The notes under the pieces are model-generated. The model saw only the letters and a program-made list of their open reading frames with translations. It did no database searches and was not told the origin of the DNA. Positions 7,966 through 18,555 of a stretch of 64,000 nt of DNA are shown here, in pieces; the first letter of the stretch is position 1, and each line of letters starts with the position of its first letter. Origin of the DNA: Borrelia turcica IST7 (GTDB taxonomy: Bacteria > Spirochaetota > Spirochaetia > Borreliales > Borreliaceae). Where the stretch lies: contig NZ_CP028884.1 in NCBI RefSeq assembly GCF_003606285.1, forward strand, positions 1 to 64,000, read 5' to 3'. A program made the position numbers and the translations under genes.

Positions 7966-9024
7966 CTACACATTTAAAACATCTTTTAAAGATTTTTCTA
8001 CATTTCTCCTCACACTATTCCAAGTTTTCGAAAGACCCATTATTTTTTTAGCACCCCTTACAACCTCTATTGCAACTTTCCTAGTTTTATTTGTACCTTC
8101 AAAAATTATCTCATCGACATAATTTTTTTTAGCTTTAAAAAATTCTCTTTTCTCTCTAATTGGTATTAAAAATTTATTTAAAACCTCAAAAAGCCTTTCC
8201 TTAACCTCAACATCGCCAATCGTACCTTTTTTATATCTAGTTTTAAGTTCATAAAGCTCATCAACATTATCATTAAAAAAGTCATGATAAATAAAAACAG
8301 GATTACCCTCAACTTCTCCCGGTATATCCGCTCTCACTCTTTTTGGATCTGTAAACATAGACATAACCTTTTTACGCAACAAATTCTCATCATCACTTAA
8401 AAATATTGCATTGCCAAGACTCTTACTCATCTTATTTTTGCCATAAATTCCCACAAGAGATTGAGTATCTGTAAAAATAGCTTCAGGAATTGGAAAAAAG
8501 TTTTCTCCATAAAGAGAATTGAACTTTCTAGCAAGCTCTCTTGCAAGCTCAATATGAGCCTCATTATCACGTCCGACTGGAACCAAATTAGCCTTAGCCA
8601 TTAAAATATCTGCACTCATAAGTATCGGATATCCTAAAAGTCCATAAGGAACCTCTGTAAACCCAGCAGCAACACTCATATCCTTTATACTAGGAATCCT
8701 TTGTAAACGATTAACCATAACAATCATTGAAAGTATTAAATTTAGTTCTAAAAGTTCTGGTATGGCTGATTGTAAATATATATGAGCCTTCTCTGGATTA
8801 ATTCCACAAGCAAGGTAATCCAAAACCATTTCCCTAACATTAGAAGATATTTCATTAATACTATTTAAATCTGGCCTTGTAGTAAGAGTATGCAAGTCAG
8901 CTATAATAACATAAGTTTCATATTCCTCTTGATATTTTAATCTATTTACAATAGAACCAACATAATGCCCCAAATGAAGAGAGCCGGTAGGCCTGTCCCC
9001 TGTAAGCATAACTTTCTTCTGCAA
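7966..9024 (-). CDS. trpS: Tryptophanyl-tRNA synthetase
   Basis: The 352-residue class Ic aminoacyl-tRNA synthetase charges tRNA-Trp in the cytosol. The HIGH-type signature is TGSLHLGHYVGS near residues 12-23, and the KMSKS loop is intact (KNKMSKSLGN, about 193-202). The intervening Rossmann fold has GRDNEAHIELARE, which is typical of TrpRS. Length is normal for the family. It lies 2 nt downstream of the permease gene stop-to-start region, so the two form an operon transcribed leftward. Confidence 0.95.
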   Translation of the reverse strand: MQKKVMLTGDRPTGSLHLGHYVGSIVNRLKYQEEYETYVIIADLHTLTTRPDLNSINEISSNVREMVLDYLACGINPEKAHIYLQSAIPELLELNLILSMIVMVNRLQRIPSIKDMSVAAGFTEVPYGLLGYPILMSADILMAKANLVPVGRDNEAHIELARELARKFNSLYGENFFPIPEAIFTDTQSLVGIYGKNKMSKSLGNAIFLSDDENLLRKKVMSMFTDPKRVRADIPGEVEGNPVFIYHDFFNDNVDELYELKTRYKKGTIGDVEVKERLFEVLNKFLIPIREKREFFKAKKNYVDEIIFEGTNKTRKVAIEVVRGAKKIMGLSKTWNSVRRNVEKSLKDVLNV

Positions 9025-9026
9025 AC

Positions 9027-10112
9027 TTAATTCTCCCTACTACTCAATTTATCATTAATATCGCTTAACATCTTTGAACCACTCAAAAACACAGAGAAAG
9101 GCTTTAAATAAGCTATATTGTCCACTATCACTTTTATAATTACTGTAAAAGGATAAGCTATTAAAAGCCCTACAATACCCCAAAGCCAACCCCAAAAGAA
9201 AAGAAAACAAAGCAGTAAAAAAGGAGAAATATCAAGCCGATGTCCCTGCATTTTTGGCTCAAGAATATTTCCAATCAATACTTGTACAGAAATATTATAT
9301 ATGAAGATATAAAGCACCAAATTTAAATTAGGATAAAATTGTACCAAAGCAGCTATTACAATAAAAAACACAGCCAAAATCGACCCTATGCTTGGAATAA
9401 AATTAAAAACAAATGTAAGTACTGCCCACACAAGAGGAAAATCCTGTCCAAACGAAGTTAACCCTATAAATACTAGCAAACCTGTTAAACAACTAACAAA
9501 AACCTTTATTACTAAGTATTTACTAATTTGATTATTTATTGTACCCAAAGCCTCTACAAATCTCTCCGAAGTGGAATGTCCAAAAGCCTTCCTAACCTTT
9601 ATATCAAAAATATGTATCTCCGATAGCAAAAAATATAACAATAAAAACAATACCACTAAACTACTTGCAAAACCAATAATTTCATTAGATATTCTAGTTA
9701 AAAAAGGATAAACATATCCAGAAAAATCTATATTGCCAATAATAGCACTATCTATTCTATATTTATCTAAAATATCTCTTATAATAAAAATTAACTGCTT
9801 TTGATAATAAGGTAATTGCTTTATCAAAATAGTAATACTATAGTAAACAAAATTAAAAACTAAATAAGAAAATAAAAAGAGGAAAAAGAAAATCACAAGC
9901 ACTACCAAAACTCTTGGAATTAGCAACCTTTTAAGAAAAGTATAAATAGGATATACCAAAAATCCAAGAACTACCGCAATAGCTAAAGGCTTAAAAACCG
10001 TCTGTGCTATCTTTAAGGCACTAATTAAAATTACCACCAATACTATAGCATAAAAAATAGACTGAATTTTAAAAAATTTCAACTTATCCGTTGGTTCTAA
10101 ATCTAAAGCCAT
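9027..10112 (-). CDS. AI-2E/PerM family membrane permease
   Basis: This protein of about 361 residues has the hydrophobic pattern of the AI-2E/PerM exporter family: paired N-terminal helices (about 20-60), a helix near 65-90, a central soluble segment, and a cluster of helices from 190 to 335 with the signature GSILAVFFIVIAAL and the PxxxG-rich loop before the end. The substrate is unknown; members have been linked to quorum-signal or Na+/H+ export. The start is placed at ATG 10112 because GGGAGGT lies just upstream; a GTG at 10130 would put that site inside the gene. It forms an operon with trpS. It corresponds in order to BB0006. Confidence 0.85.
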   Translation of the reverse strand: MALDLEPTDKLKFFKIQSIFYAIVLVVILISALKIAQTVFKPLAIAVVLGFLVYPIYTFLKRLLIPRVLVVLVIFFFLFLFSYLVFNFVYYSITILIKQLPYYQKQLIFIIRDILDKYRIDSAIIGNIDFSGYVYPFLTRISNEIIGFASSLVVLFLLLYFLLSEIHIFDIKVRKAFGHSTSERFVEALGTINNQISKYLVIKVFVSCLTGLLVFIGLTSFGQDFPLVWAVLTFVFNFIPSIGSILAVFFIVIAALVQFYPNLNLVLYIFIYNISVQVLIGNILEPKMQGHRLDISPFLLLCFLFFWGWLWGIVGLLIAYPFTVIIKVIVDNIAYLKPFSVFLSGSKMLSDINDKLSSREN

Positions 10113-10201
10113 CTTACCTCCCTTTAACACTTAAATGATTACACAGCATTAAAAATACACAAATATTGTTTTCACATATTCATAAAAAGTTTGAAACTAA
10201 T

Positions 10202-11059
10202 TTATATATTTAAATGAATTTTTTCCATTATCCAATTATATAATTTAGTTCCTTTACTGTAATTAGCTTCAGCTACATCGCCAACCCTTTTTTCTTTAAG
10301 TAACCTTTTAGCTTCCTTATCATTCTCATAATAAACTATTAATGTATTCTTATAATGATCTAAATTATTATTTAATATTTCAAAAGCTGGAATATCATTA
10401 AACCCATCTGCAATATAAAACATATTTTCAAAAGGAATTTCTCTTCTACTCTTTGGAATTCTCTTATTAATCTTATCATAAGACCCTTTATTCAACTCAA
10501 AAATTACACGTGTTTTTATTGTATGATCTACAAAATAACATACACTGCTTAAAACACTATTTTCTGAAAATTTACTCTCTAAGTTCTCATAAAAAGGCAT
10601 AAGATATGCATCTATAAATTCGCAAGCCCATACTTTAGTAATATAAGGAGCAACTTTACTTCCCAAAATCATCTGTCTAAATCCACTTGAAACAATATAA
10701 ATATTTACCGTAACACCTGATTCCTTTATATCTTTATTGATTGCATCTATTTCTTCAAATAATTCAATCACACCTTCAAAAAATTTCAATTTTGAACCCA
10801 AATTAAATAATACTTTATTATTTAAACCTTTTAAAATACCTTCTTTAACATATGTTAAAAAATGAGACAAATATATCATTTCATTTGCAATAATATTATA
10901 ACTATTTTTGTTATAAACAACAGATAAATTTTCAACTTCATTCCAAAACAAGTTCGCATCAACACTGTACTCATCAAAAAGCACCTGCTGCATATTTCCA
11001 TAAATTAAAGTACCATCAAAATCAAATATTAAAGCTATTATTCTTTCTTTTTTACTCAT
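10202..11059 (-). CDS. HAD-superfamily phosphatase
   Basis: This soluble protein of about 285 residues has the haloacid dehalogenase motifs: DFDGT near the N-terminus (nucleophile and general-acid Asp), VSSGF (motif II Ser) and DGFNDIPAF (motif IV, acidic Mg ligands). The helical cap lies between motifs I and II. The substrate is unknown; the layout resembles phosphoserine-phosphatase-like members. ATG 11059 is preferred over an upstream TTG (11065). It is monocistronic, with about 70 nt to the next leftward gene. It corresponds in order to BB0007. Confidence 0.8.
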   Translation of the reverse strand: MSKKERIIALIFDFDGTLIYGNMQQVLFDEYSVDANLFWNEVENLSVVYNKNSYNIIANEMIYLSHFLTYVKEGILKGLNNKVLFNLGSKLKFFEGVIELFEEIDAINKDIKESGVTVNIYIVSSGFRQMILGSKVAPYITKVWACEFIDAYLMPFYENLESKFSENSVLSSVCYFVDHTIKTRVIFELNKGSYDKINKRIPKSRREIPFENMFYIADGFNDIPAFEILNNNLDHYKNTLIVYYENDKEAKRLLKEKRVGDVAEANYSKGTKLYNWIMEKIHLNI

Positions 11060-11156
11060 AAACAAAAATTAATTTAAATTAACACTAAGTTGTATTAAAA
11101 TATATATATAACTGCGCATATATGCAATATAGTAATACAAAACAAATTAAATAGAA

Positions 11157-11933
11157 ATGTTTATGATAGATATAGTTAATATAATTCAAATAAAAGATGC
11201 TCTCTCTAGAATATTAGATCTAAGTTTAATAAGTATTTTAGTTTATTATATATATAAAAATGTGGTCAATTCTTATTCTGTAAACTTACTTAAAGGAATG
11301 ATCATAATTGCATCTATTGGAATTATTTCCTATTATTTCAACCTACATACTATAAACTGGCTCTTAAACTACATAGCAAATATACTTCCTATTGCAATGC
11401 TTATTCTATTTAATCAAGAAATAAAAAAGATAATAATGCAAATTGGTAACTTTAACTTATCTTTTAAACTTGCAAACCGGAAAGAAGAAACTACTAAAAC
11501 TATTTCTGAGATAATAAAAGCAATCAAACACTTATCAGAGAACAAATCTGGTAGCTTAATCTGTATTGAAAAAAAAATACAGTTAGAGCAAATAATAAAC
11601 AAAGGAATAAAGCTAGATTCCATTGTATCTAACGAAATCTTAATATCAATTTTTGACTATGAAACACCTCTACACGATGGAGCTGTCATTATCAGTAATA
11701 ACAAAATCGTTTATGCTGGATCTTTTCTGCCTCTATCTAATATTGAATCTATTAGCAAAACTTTTGGAACAAGACACAGGGCAGGTCTTGGAATTTCTGA
11801 AAATTCAGATGCAATAACAATAATAACTTCTGAAGAAACTGGATCTATTTCACTCACAAGTAATGGAAAACTAGAGTATAATTTAAGCTTAAATGAAATT
11901 AGAAAAAAATTAAATCTTGCATTAATAGAATGA
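11157..11933 (+). CDS. cdaA: Diadenylate cyclase CdaA (DisA_N domain)
   Basis: The 258-residue membrane enzyme makes cyclic di-AMP from two ATP. Three hydrophobic helices span about residues 20-95. The DAC domain follows, with the catalytic DGA (174-176) and RHR (GTRHRAGLG, 204-212) motifs intact. It overlaps cdaR by 4 nt (ATGA), as in many Firmicutes, where CdaR binds and tunes the cyclase. As I recall, c-di-AMP is made in Borrelia by this single enzyme and degraded by a DhhP phosphodiesterase encoded elsewhere. No ribosome binding site is clear; an ATG two codons later is an alternative start. Confidence 0.93.
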   Translation: MFMIDIVNIIQIKDALSRILDLSLISILVYYIYKNVVNSYSVNLLKGMIIIASIGIISYYFNLHTINWLLNYIANILPIAMLILFNQEIKKIIMQIGNFNLSFKLANRKEETTKTISEIIKAIKHLSENKSGSLICIEKKIQLEQIINKGIKLDSIVSNEILISIFDYETPLHDGAVIISNNKIVYAGSFLPLSNIESISKTFGTRHRAGLGISENSDAITIITSEETGSISLTSNGKLEYNLSLNEIRKKLNLALIE

Positions 11934-12925
11934 ATATAAACAAAAAAATTAAAAACATAACGAAATTTTTTTTTGAAGACTGGCAAAATAAGTCTATTTC
12001 TATTTTAATAGCTATTGTTATGTTTACAACATTTTACTTGAACAATATAGAGTCGATTACAATAGAGAAAGAATTCAAAATTTTACTAAAAGATGAAATC
12101 ACACTAGGGAAAATTCCTGATTTTACAAAAATACTACTTACAGTAAAAATTAATAAAGAAAACTTAAAATACTTAGACCTTGACCGTATAATATTATTCG
12201 TTGAAGCTACAAACATAAAAGAAGCAGGAGAATATGAACTTCCAATAAAAATCAAAAACCTTAATTCTATTCCCATCGCTGAATACAGCCTTTCAAAAAG
12301 CACAATTTCACTCAATCTTGATAAAAAAACTTCAAAATTAGTCAAAGTTGAGCCTAAATTTACATTACTTGAAAGAGAAAACAAAGGAGAATATTTTATT
12401 GCCAAGTATAATATCTCACCCGAAAAACTAACAATATATGGCCCCGAAAAAGTAATAGAAACAATTAATACAATTAAAACTGAAATAAAAGAATTTGACA
12501 CAAGAACCATATTTATATCAGAACATCTTGAAGTAGTATCTCCAAATCCACTAATAACACTTGACAAAAGCCATGTAATAGTTACTATTACACTAAGCAA
12601 AAAATATACACATACAACAATAAAAAATCCTAATTTGATTTTCAATAATCTCAAAAATGGACTAGAAATAAAAAATAAAGATAATATCCTAAATCCAGAA
12701 AACGAAATGTTTATTAAAATAAGAAGCAGACTATCAGAGAAAATAATTAAAATGCATATAGATAACAAAAATATAAATTTTAATCTAGATTTAAGTCATA
12801 TTGAAACCCCTGGAATTTACAATGTTAATGCAGATATAATATTTAAAAACAATACTCATGGCATAGAGGTTTATGAACAAGAGCCCAAAACAATAAGACT
12901 AGAGGTAATTCCAAGTGAACAATAA
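11930..12925 (+). CDS. cdaR: YbbR-domain regulator of diadenylate cyclase
   Basis: The 331-residue protein has one N-terminal transmembrane helix (about 23-40) and a periplasmic region of several YbbR-type beta-rich repeats, seen as recurring strands such as [13 protein letters not shown] and GEYELPIKI. It is the usual partner of CdaA and is coupled to it by a 4-nt overlap. It is in the same forward operon that continues to priA. Sequence identity to known CdaR proteins would be low, so the call rests mainly on architecture and context. Confidence 0.85.
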   Translation: MNINKKIKNITKFFFEDWQNKSISILIAIVMFTTFYLNNIESITIEKEFKILLKDEITLGKIPDFTKILLTVKINKENLKYLDLDRIILFVEATNIKEAGEYELPIKIKNLNSIPIAEYSLSKSTISLNLDKKTSKLVKVEPKFTLLERENKGEYFIAKYNISPEKLTIYGPEKVIETINTIKTEIKEFDTRTIFISEHLEVVSPNPLITLDKSHVIVTITLSKKYTHTTIKNPNLIFNNLKNGLEIKNKDNILNPENEMFIKIRSRLSEKIIKMHIDNKNINFNLDLSHIETPGIYNVNADIIFKNNTHGIEVYEQEPKTIRLEVIPSEQ

Positions 12926-12929
12926 AATT

Positions 12930-13304
12930 ATGAAATCAATAGGATGTGATATAATACAAGTCATCAGACTTAATAGTTTTTTAAAAAATAGAAAAAAATT
13001 AGAGAGATTTTTTACACAAAGAGAAATTGCAAACTTAGAAATGAAAGGGAAAGGAATTTTAGAAAGTCTAGCTGGTAAATTTGCAGCGAAGGAAGCACTA
13101 ATTAAATCATTAAGTCCTCTATTAGAAAACACAATAAAGTACTCTCTTAAAGATATTGAAGTCGTTAAATCACCAACTGGAAATGTTGTATTTCAATTAC
13201 ACAATGATATTGAAAGTTTGGTTGATCAAATGAACTTAAAATTATATTTGACCATCTCACATGAAAGGGAGTACGCTATTGCATTTGTAATAGCAGAAGA
13301 TTAA
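12930..13304 (+). CDS. acpS: Holo-[acyl-carrier-protein] synthase
   Basis: The protein of about 124 residues transfers phosphopantetheine from CoA to the Ser of acyl carrier protein. GCDIIQV near the N-terminus carries the Mg-binding Asp, and [13 protein letters not shown] carries the conserved Glu and Lys. ATG 12930 is chosen over GTG 12915 because the family normally starts four residues before the Gly-(I/C)-Asp motif. Borrelia is thought to lack fatty-acid synthesis, so the ACP product may serve another acyl-transfer role. It sits in the cdaA-priA operon. Confidence 0.92.
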   Translation: MKSIGCDIIQVIRLNSFLKNRKKLERFFTQREIANLEMKGKGILESLAGKFAAKEALIKSLSPLLENTIKYSLKDIEVVKSPTGNVVFQLHNDIESLVDQMNLKLYLTISHEREYAIAFVIAED

Positions 13305-13307
13305 TTT

Positions 13308-14156
13308 ATGAAAAAGATATCATATTTTACAAAATACGAAATTGAATGTCCTTTATGTAGCTATAAATTTAGAAAAGAAGACCTCTTAACAGGAAGTAGC
13401 AGATTAATATCTGGAGAGTTAAAAGTTGATTTAAAAAGAGAATATGTAAAAAACGAAAAATATGGAAATATATACCCTAGAATATATTCAATCACAGTAT
13501 GTCCTAATTGCTACTTAGCTGCTTTTCCAAATGAATTTAATGCAATAACACTTGCTAGTACCCAAATGAAGCAAATTTTAATAAGCCGTGAGCAAAAACG
13601 AAAAGAAATAAAATCACTTTTTGAAGATAATCTAGACTTCAATAAACCACGAGGTCTTAAAGAAGGAGCTGCCAGTTATATACTTGCTATGATGTGCTAT
13701 GAATTTCTTGATAAAAATCACAACCCGACTCTAAATCAAGCAAAATGTGCAATAAGGGCAGCTTGGATTTTTGAAGATCTTCACAAAGAAAATCCAAATA
13801 AAAATTATAACTATCTGCAAAAAATATTTTATTACAAAGCAGCTTATCTTTATAAGTTAACAATTGAAAAAGAACAAGATAATTCAGAACCAATCTCTAA
13901 CGAGGCAATATTTGGTCCTGACACCGATAAGAATTATGGATATGACAGTGTTCTATATTTATCAGGATTACTAGAATATTTTTATGGTAATAAAGAAAAT
14001 AAAGAATATAGATACAATCAACTCATTGAAATTAAAACTATACTCTCTAAAATAGCTGGAATGGGAAAATCATCAAAAGAAAAACCCTCAATACTTTTAG
14101 ACAAAATAAAAGAAGTTTATTTTAAAATTTCAAAAGAAATAAAAACTTTAAAATAA
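13308..14156 (+). CDS. DUF2225 protein with an N-terminal zinc ribbon
   Basis: The 282-residue soluble protein has CPLC (about 14-17) and CPNC (about 65-68), forming a four-Cys metal site. A largely helical region follows, with TPR-like pairs (AIRAAWIFEDLH, KIFYYKAAYLYKLT). This fits DUF2225, a family widespread in spirochaetes and Firmicutes with no settled function. It lies 3 nt after acpS and abuts truA directly. It corresponds in order to BB0011. Confidence 0.8.
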   Translation: MKKISYFTKYEIECPLCSYKFRKEDLLTGSSRLISGELKVDLKREYVKNEKYGNIYPRIYSITVCPNCYLAAFPNEFNAITLASTQMKQILISREQKRKEIKSLFEDNLDFNKPRGLKEGAASYILAMMCYEFLDKNHNPTLNQAKCAIRAAWIFEDLHKENPNKNYNYLQKIFYYKAAYLYKLTIEKEQDNSEPISNEAIFGPDTDKNYGYDSVLYLSGLLEYFYGNKENKEYRYNQLIEIKTILSKIAGMGKSSKEKPSILLDKIKEVYFKISKEIKTLK

Positions 14157-14894
14157 ATGAAAAAAATACTTGCAAAAGTAGCATATGATGGGTCTCGATA
14201 TCATGGATTTCAAATCCAACCTAAAACCCCAACAATACAAGGAGAAATTGAGAAAGCTCTAGAGAAGATAAGCAAAACAAAAATCAAAATTCATTCATCG
14301 GGTAGAACTGACAAAGGAGTTCATGCAAGAGGACAAATAATATCTTTTTCTATAAACATAAATATTGCCCCAAAAAATTTAAAAATAGCACTAAATTCTC
14401 TATTAAATGATGACATTAGGATAATAAAATTAAAATACACAAAAGATGAATTTCAACCTAGATTTAATGCTAAGAGAAGGAAATATAGCTACTACATACT
14501 CAACAACGAAAATCATTATCCTTGGGAAGCATATCAAGCTTATTATGTAAAGAAAAAATTAAATATCAATAGATTAAATCAAATGTCTGCAATGTTAATT
14601 GGAACACATGACTTTACGACCTTTTCATGCATAAGAGATCAAACAAATCCAAAATTGAAAAAAATTTATTTTGCTAGATTTAAGAAAAAAAATAAGTTTA
14701 TTATCTTTGAAATAACAGGCTCTTCTTTTTTATGGAAAATGGTAAGATCAATAGTAGGAACAATGCTTGACATCGAAATAAAAAATGAACCTGTTTATAC
14801 TTTTATGCAGATTTTAAACTCAAAAAACAGAAAATTTGCAAGAACAACAGCACCTGCAAAAGCTTTATTTTTAGATAAGGTTTACTATGAATAA
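14157..14894 (+). CDS. truA: tRNA pseudouridine(38-40) synthase
   Basis: The 245-residue enzyme isomerises uridines 38-40 in the tRNA anticodon stem-loop. The catalytic Asp is D52 in SGRTDKGVHARGQ, which is typical of TruA. RPRFNAKxR-like sequence (FQPRFNAKRRKYSYYI) and the C-terminal FLWKMVRSIVGTM are conserved. Length is normal. Its ATG immediately follows the TAA of the previous gene, and its 3' end overlaps the next gene by 8 nt. Confidence 0.95.
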   Translation: MKKILAKVAYDGSRYHGFQIQPKTPTIQGEIEKALEKISKTKIKIHSSGRTDKGVHARGQIISFSININIAPKNLKIALNSLLNDDIRIIKLKYTKDEFQPRFNAKRRKYSYYILNNENHYPWEAYQAYYVKKKLNINRLNQMSAMLIGTHDFTTFSCIRDQTNPKLKKIYFARFKKKNKFIIFEITGSSFLWKMVRSIVGTMLDIEIKNEPVYTFMQILNSKNRKFARTTAPAKALFLDKVYYE

Positions 14895-15465
14895 AAATAC
14901 ATTCATTAAAAAATTGACACTTCTAAAAATGCTTAAAAATAATATATCGGGTAATATTTATGGGCATAAAGAAGAAGAACTTAAGAAAATCAAAAACAAG
15001 ATAATAAAATCTAGAAGTATAAAAATATTAAACCAGGAAACACAAAAAGATACACAAGAAAAGACAAAATTAACAAAATCAATAGAATGCAATAAAAACA
15101 AAAATGACAAGAAAGACCTATTAATAGTATATATAGATAAAAAATACTTAAATAAAAGTGCAAATGAAATAGTAAAAAAATGGTGTAAAAGTATTAACAT
15201 ATTGAATTACAAAATAATAGATAATTTTAATATGCTAAGATTAGAGATTAATAAACAACCTAAAGCAATTCTCTCCTGCGAAGAAGTTGAATTTTTTTTA
15301 AATCAAAACTTAAGAATTCAAATTGTAAGAGGCTTTGAACTCAGATTTAAAGGAATTCCATTAGTATTCACATATCTTCCCATGAATCAAGTCAAAAATC
15401 CAACGTTAAAAAAAGAGATCTGGCAAGACTTAAAAATAATAAAAGGCATAATAAAATATGGATAA
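14887..15465 (+). CDS. Conserved hypothetical, very Lys-rich
   Basis: The 192-residue protein is strongly basic in its first 90 residues (Lys/Asn/Glu, probably helical). The C-terminal part is more ordered (SCEEVEFFLNQNLRIQIVRGFELRFKGIPLVFTYLP). It has no signal or membrane segment. It overlaps truA by 8 nt and priA by 8 nt, so it is translationally coupled to both. The context suggests nucleic-acid-related work, but I recognise no domain. It corresponds in order to BB0013. Confidence 0.75.
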   Translation: MNKNTFIKKLTLLKMLKNNISGNIYGHKEEELKKIKNKIIKSRSIKILNQETQKDTQEKTKLTKSIECNKNKNDKKDLLIVYIDKKYLNKSANEIVKKWCKSINILNYKIIDNFNMLRLEINKQPKAILSCEEVEFFLNQNLRIQIVRGFELRFKGIPLVFTYLPMNQVKNPTLKKEIWQDLKIIKGIIKYG

Positions 15466-17434
15466 TACTCTAAATAATAACTTTTATTACGAAGTCGCCT
15501 TTAACATCCCTGTAAATAAGCTTTTTTTTTACAAACACAACTTCAAATTAGAAATAGGAATAAGAGTAATAACAAACTTTAATGGAAGAGAAACACTTGG
15601 AATCATAATAAAAAGATATTCTAAAGACGAGCTTAATACAGATTTTACATTTGAAATCAAAGATATACTAAAGATCATTGATGAAAATGCACTAATAACA
15701 GAACACAACATTAATCTTGCAAATTGGATTAGTAGAAAAACATTTTCTGGATTTGGAGAAGCTTTATTTTGTGGACTCCCTAAAATTTCAACTTCAAGCA
15801 AAGTAATAAAAAATAACGACAATAAAAACCCAAGTTCCAATATACCCATTCAATTAAATGAAGAACAAAATAACATTTATCAAGAAATTATCGAATCAAA
15901 AACACAAAATACATTTTACCTATTCGGGATACCTGGATCTGGAAAAACAGAAATATTCATCAAATTATGTGAGTACTATTTAGGACAAGAAAAACAAATA
16001 ATTTTTTTAATCCCCGAAATCTCTTTGGGTTATCAAATAATTAAAAGAATAAAATCGAATTTAAGTACAAATAAGATTTACGAATACAACTCAAAAGTAC
16101 CAAATTCAAAAAAAGTTTTAACCTGGAATAAAGTAAAGAATGGAGAAAGCTTGATTATAATTGGAGTTAAGAGTGCATTAATGCTACCATTTAAGAATTT
16201 AGGTTTAATAATAATGGATGAAGAGCATGAACACACATATAAATCTGAAAATACTCCAAGATTTCATTCAAGACACATAGGATTTTTTTTACAAGGTGTT
16301 TTTAATTCCAAATTTGTGATGGGAAGTGCAACCCCATCACTTGAAGCATACATGGCCATGGAAAATAATCAGATAAAAAAGATGACATTAAAAAACAAAT
16401 TTTTTAATAAAACAGCTAAAGAACTTAAAATAGTAGATATGAAAAAAGAACGCCAGATTATATCCTCAGAATTGCTTTATAGCATACAAAAAAGCCTAAT
16501 TAACAAAAGACAAGTTTTAATATTCTTCAATAAAAGAGGATACTCAAAAACACTTGAATGCAACATTTGCGGACATATCATCTGCTGTCCAAATTGCTCT
16601 TTTAACTTAACATATCATAAAAATGAAAACAAACTCGTTTGTCACTACTGCAACCACAAAACAAGCATAGTAACCAATTGCCCTGGTTGCAATGCAAAAA
16701 ACATTACATATAAAACATATGGAATTCAATTTATTGAAAGGGAACTAAAAAATTTTTTACCAAACGCAAGAATAGCAAGAACAGATTCTGATCTTAATAA
16801 AAAAGAGATTATCAATACAATAACTGATTTTGAAAATGAAAAATTAGATATTTTAATTGGAACACAAATTATTGCAAAAGGATTTAATTTTAAACAAATA
16901 CAAACACTAGGAATTATTAACGCTGATGTTGGGATGGGTCTTCCTGACTTTAGGAGTAGTGAAAGAATGTTTGCAATAATTTCACAAGTACTAGGAAGAG
17001 CTGCAAGATTTCAAAGTGACAATACAATTATTATTCAAACAAAAAATCCCAATTATTATGCTATAAAATATGCCTATGAAGGTAATTATGAAGCATTTTA
17101 TAAAGAAGAGATAAAAATCCGTAAAGAACTCAATTATCCTCCCTTTAAAAAAATCATTAGAATAATAGTTAGAAGCCATAAAAAAGAATCTGCCAAACAT
17201 AAATGCTTAGAATTTTTTGAAATATCTAAAGAATTTTTAAATGAAGAAATTGAATACCTTGGACCCTCCCAAGCTCCCATGTCAAAAATAGCTAAACACT
17301 ATAGATACAACATACTATACCTATCAAAATCCTTCAACCTACTAGAAAAACTAATACGAAGCACAAAAGAAAAAATAAGATTAACAAAAGACATATACAT
17401 CGAAATAGACTATTATCCAATTTCCCTAATTTAA
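15458..17434 (+). CDS. priA: Primosomal replication-restart helicase PriA
   Basis: The 658-residue superfamily 2 helicase reloads the replicative helicase at stalled forks. The N-terminal DNA-binding part is short (about 1-120). It is followed by Walker [10 protein letters not shown], the DEEH box ([11 protein letters not shown]), GSATPS, and paired zinc-binding Cys clusters CNICGH, CPNC, CHYC and CPGC (about 368-415). Helicase motif V is GTQIIAKGF, and motif VI reads QVLGRAAR instead of QVAGRAGR. The total is shorter than E. coli PriA (732). Its 3' end overlaps udk by 4 nt, converging. Confidence 0.94.
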   Translation: MDNTLNNNFYYEVAFNIPVNKLFFYKHNFKLEIGIRVITNFNGRETLGIIIKRYSKDELNTDFTFEIKDILKIIDENALITEHNINLANWISRKTFSGFGEALFCGLPKISTSSKVIKNNDNKNPSSNIPIQLNEEQNNIYQEIIESKTQNTFYLFGIPGSGKTEIFIKLCEYYLGQEKQIIFLIPEISLGYQIIKRIKSNLSTNKIYEYNSKVPNSKKVLTWNKVKNGESLIIIGVKSALMLPFKNLGLIIMDEEHEHTYKSENTPRFHSRHIGFFLQGVFNSKFVMGSATPSLEAYMAMENNQIKKMTLKNKFFNKTAKELKIVDMKKERQIISSELLYSIQKSLINKRQVLIFFNKRGYSKTLECNICGHIICCPNCSFNLTYHKNENKLVCHYCNHKTSIVTNCPGCNAKNITYKTYGIQFIERELKNFLPNARIARTDSDLNKKEIINTITDFENEKLDILIGTQIIAKGFNFKQIQTLGIINADVGMGLPDFRSSERMFAIISQVLGRAARFQSDNTIIIQTKNPNYYAIKYAYEGNYEAFYKEEIKIRKELNYPPFKKIIRIIVRSHKKESAKHKCLEFFEISKEFLNEEIEYLGPSQAPMSKIAKHYRYNILYLSKSFNLLEKLIRSTKEKIRLTKDIYIEIDYYPISLI

Positions 17435-18051
17435 AAAAAATCCGAACTATCCTTTCCAAGAGCTCTTAAGAATGATGAGAGTACATAAAGAGCTCTCTCA
17501 TTATGCCCTCCCTCAGGAATAATAAGATCAGCATATTCCTTAGTGGGCTCAATAAATCTATAATACCCTGCTCTTGTAGTATTTAAATACTGTTCAATAA
17601 CCGATTCCAACGTACGTCCTCTTCTAGACATATCTCTTTCAAGCCTTCTAATAAACCTAATATCATTAGGTGTATCAATGTATATCTTTAAATCTATTAG
17701 ATTGCGCACTCTCTCTTCAACAAAAATCATAATACCCTCAACAATAACAACAGGAGTTGGATATATCTCTACAGTTTCCGGTTTTCTTCTATGATTAATA
17801 AAATCATAAAGAGGCATATTAATTGGCTCATTTTGTTTTATTTTTTTTAACTGTTCATAAAATAAATTATTATCAAAAGCATCTGGATGGTCAAAATTAA
17901 CATTTAAAAATTGATATTCATAATCACCAACACTTTTATAATAATTATCTTGAGATATAAGAACAAATTCAGGAATAACTTCGCTAATTTTATTAACAAC
18001 CGTAGTCTTCCCACTTCCAGACCCACCAGCTATTCCAATAATCTTAACCAT
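17431..18051 (-). CDS. udk: Uridine kinase
   Basis: The 206-residue P-loop kinase phosphorylates uridine and cytidine with ATP or GTP. Walker A is GGSGSGKTT at about residues 8-16. Also visible are the DHPDAFD motif, the substrate loop YDF and [12 protein letters not shown] of the lid. Length is typical. It overlaps the rhodanese-like gene by 8 nt. Borrelia cannot make pyrimidines de novo, so salvage of host nucleosides is the likely role. Confidence 0.95.
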   Translation of the reverse strand: MVKIIGIAGGSGSGKTTVVNKISEVIPEFVLISQDNYYKSVGDYEYQFLNVNFDHPDAFDNNLFYEQLKKIKQNEPINMPLYDFINHRRKPETVEIYPTPVVIVEGIMIFVEERVRNLIDLKIYIDTPNDIRFIRRLERDMSRRGRTLESVIEQYLNTTRAGYYRFIEPTKEYADLIIPEGGHNERALYVLSSFLRALGKDSSDFF

Positions 18052-18424
18052 TACCTTCTTCTTGCAATTTAGGCATATTCTTCAAAGTTCCTGCAACAAA
18101 TATATTCTTAAATCCTACTCCTCTTAAAATTTTCTCAGCTTCAAAACATTTATTAAAACTTCTACCATATATTATTATTTGACTATCAACACTACCTAAC
18201 TTATCTTTCTTAGCAAATAAATTATTAAAAGGAATATTAACCGCCCTTGCATAATGAAATTTATTATATTCTTTAGCAGATCTAATATCTAATATTGTTG
18301 CCCCTTCTTTAATCCTCTCTAGCAAAGCTAGATTAGACCTTTTCATTTTTAAAATAATAAAAAGCCAAACATAAAAAATAAGGAAAAGTATTAAGAGTAT
18401 AAACTTTACATAATCCACTAGCAT
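18044..18424 (-). CDS. Membrane-anchored rhodanese-like protein, active-site Cys absent
   Basis: The 126-residue protein has an N-terminal transmembrane helix (about 7-27) and one rhodanese domain ([22 protein letters not shown] is the usual first half). At the active-site loop, where sulfurtransferases have Cys-(x)4-Arg, the sequence reads YGRSFNKC: position 87 is Gly, not Cys, and the only Cys is six residues later. It is therefore unlikely to be a standard thiosulfate sulfurtransferase (it is often named GlpE) and may be a non-catalytic binding module. It is cotranscribed with udk. It corresponds in order to BB0016. Confidence 0.8.
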   Translation of the reverse strand: MLVDYVKFILLILFLIFYVWLFIILKMKRSNLALLERIKEGATILDIRSAKEYNKFHYARAVNIPFNNLFAKKDKLGSVDSQIIIYGRSFNKCFEAEKILRGVGFKNIFVAGTLKNMPKLQEEGNG

Positions 18425-18555
18425 ATTAGTTATAAAACAATAATATCAAAAAAAAAGAAACAATTTCAATAAAATAAAATTGTTTTTTTAATAAAATTAA
18501 TATAAAATTCAAATGAATTAATAATTTTGTATTAAAGAGTAAGTCATAAGTCAAC

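Noticed and set aside
12034..12768. A 244-codon minus-strand frame antisense to cdaR
   Set aside because: Low-complexity Ile/Leu/Ser composition, no start context, entirely within a confident gene on the other strand.
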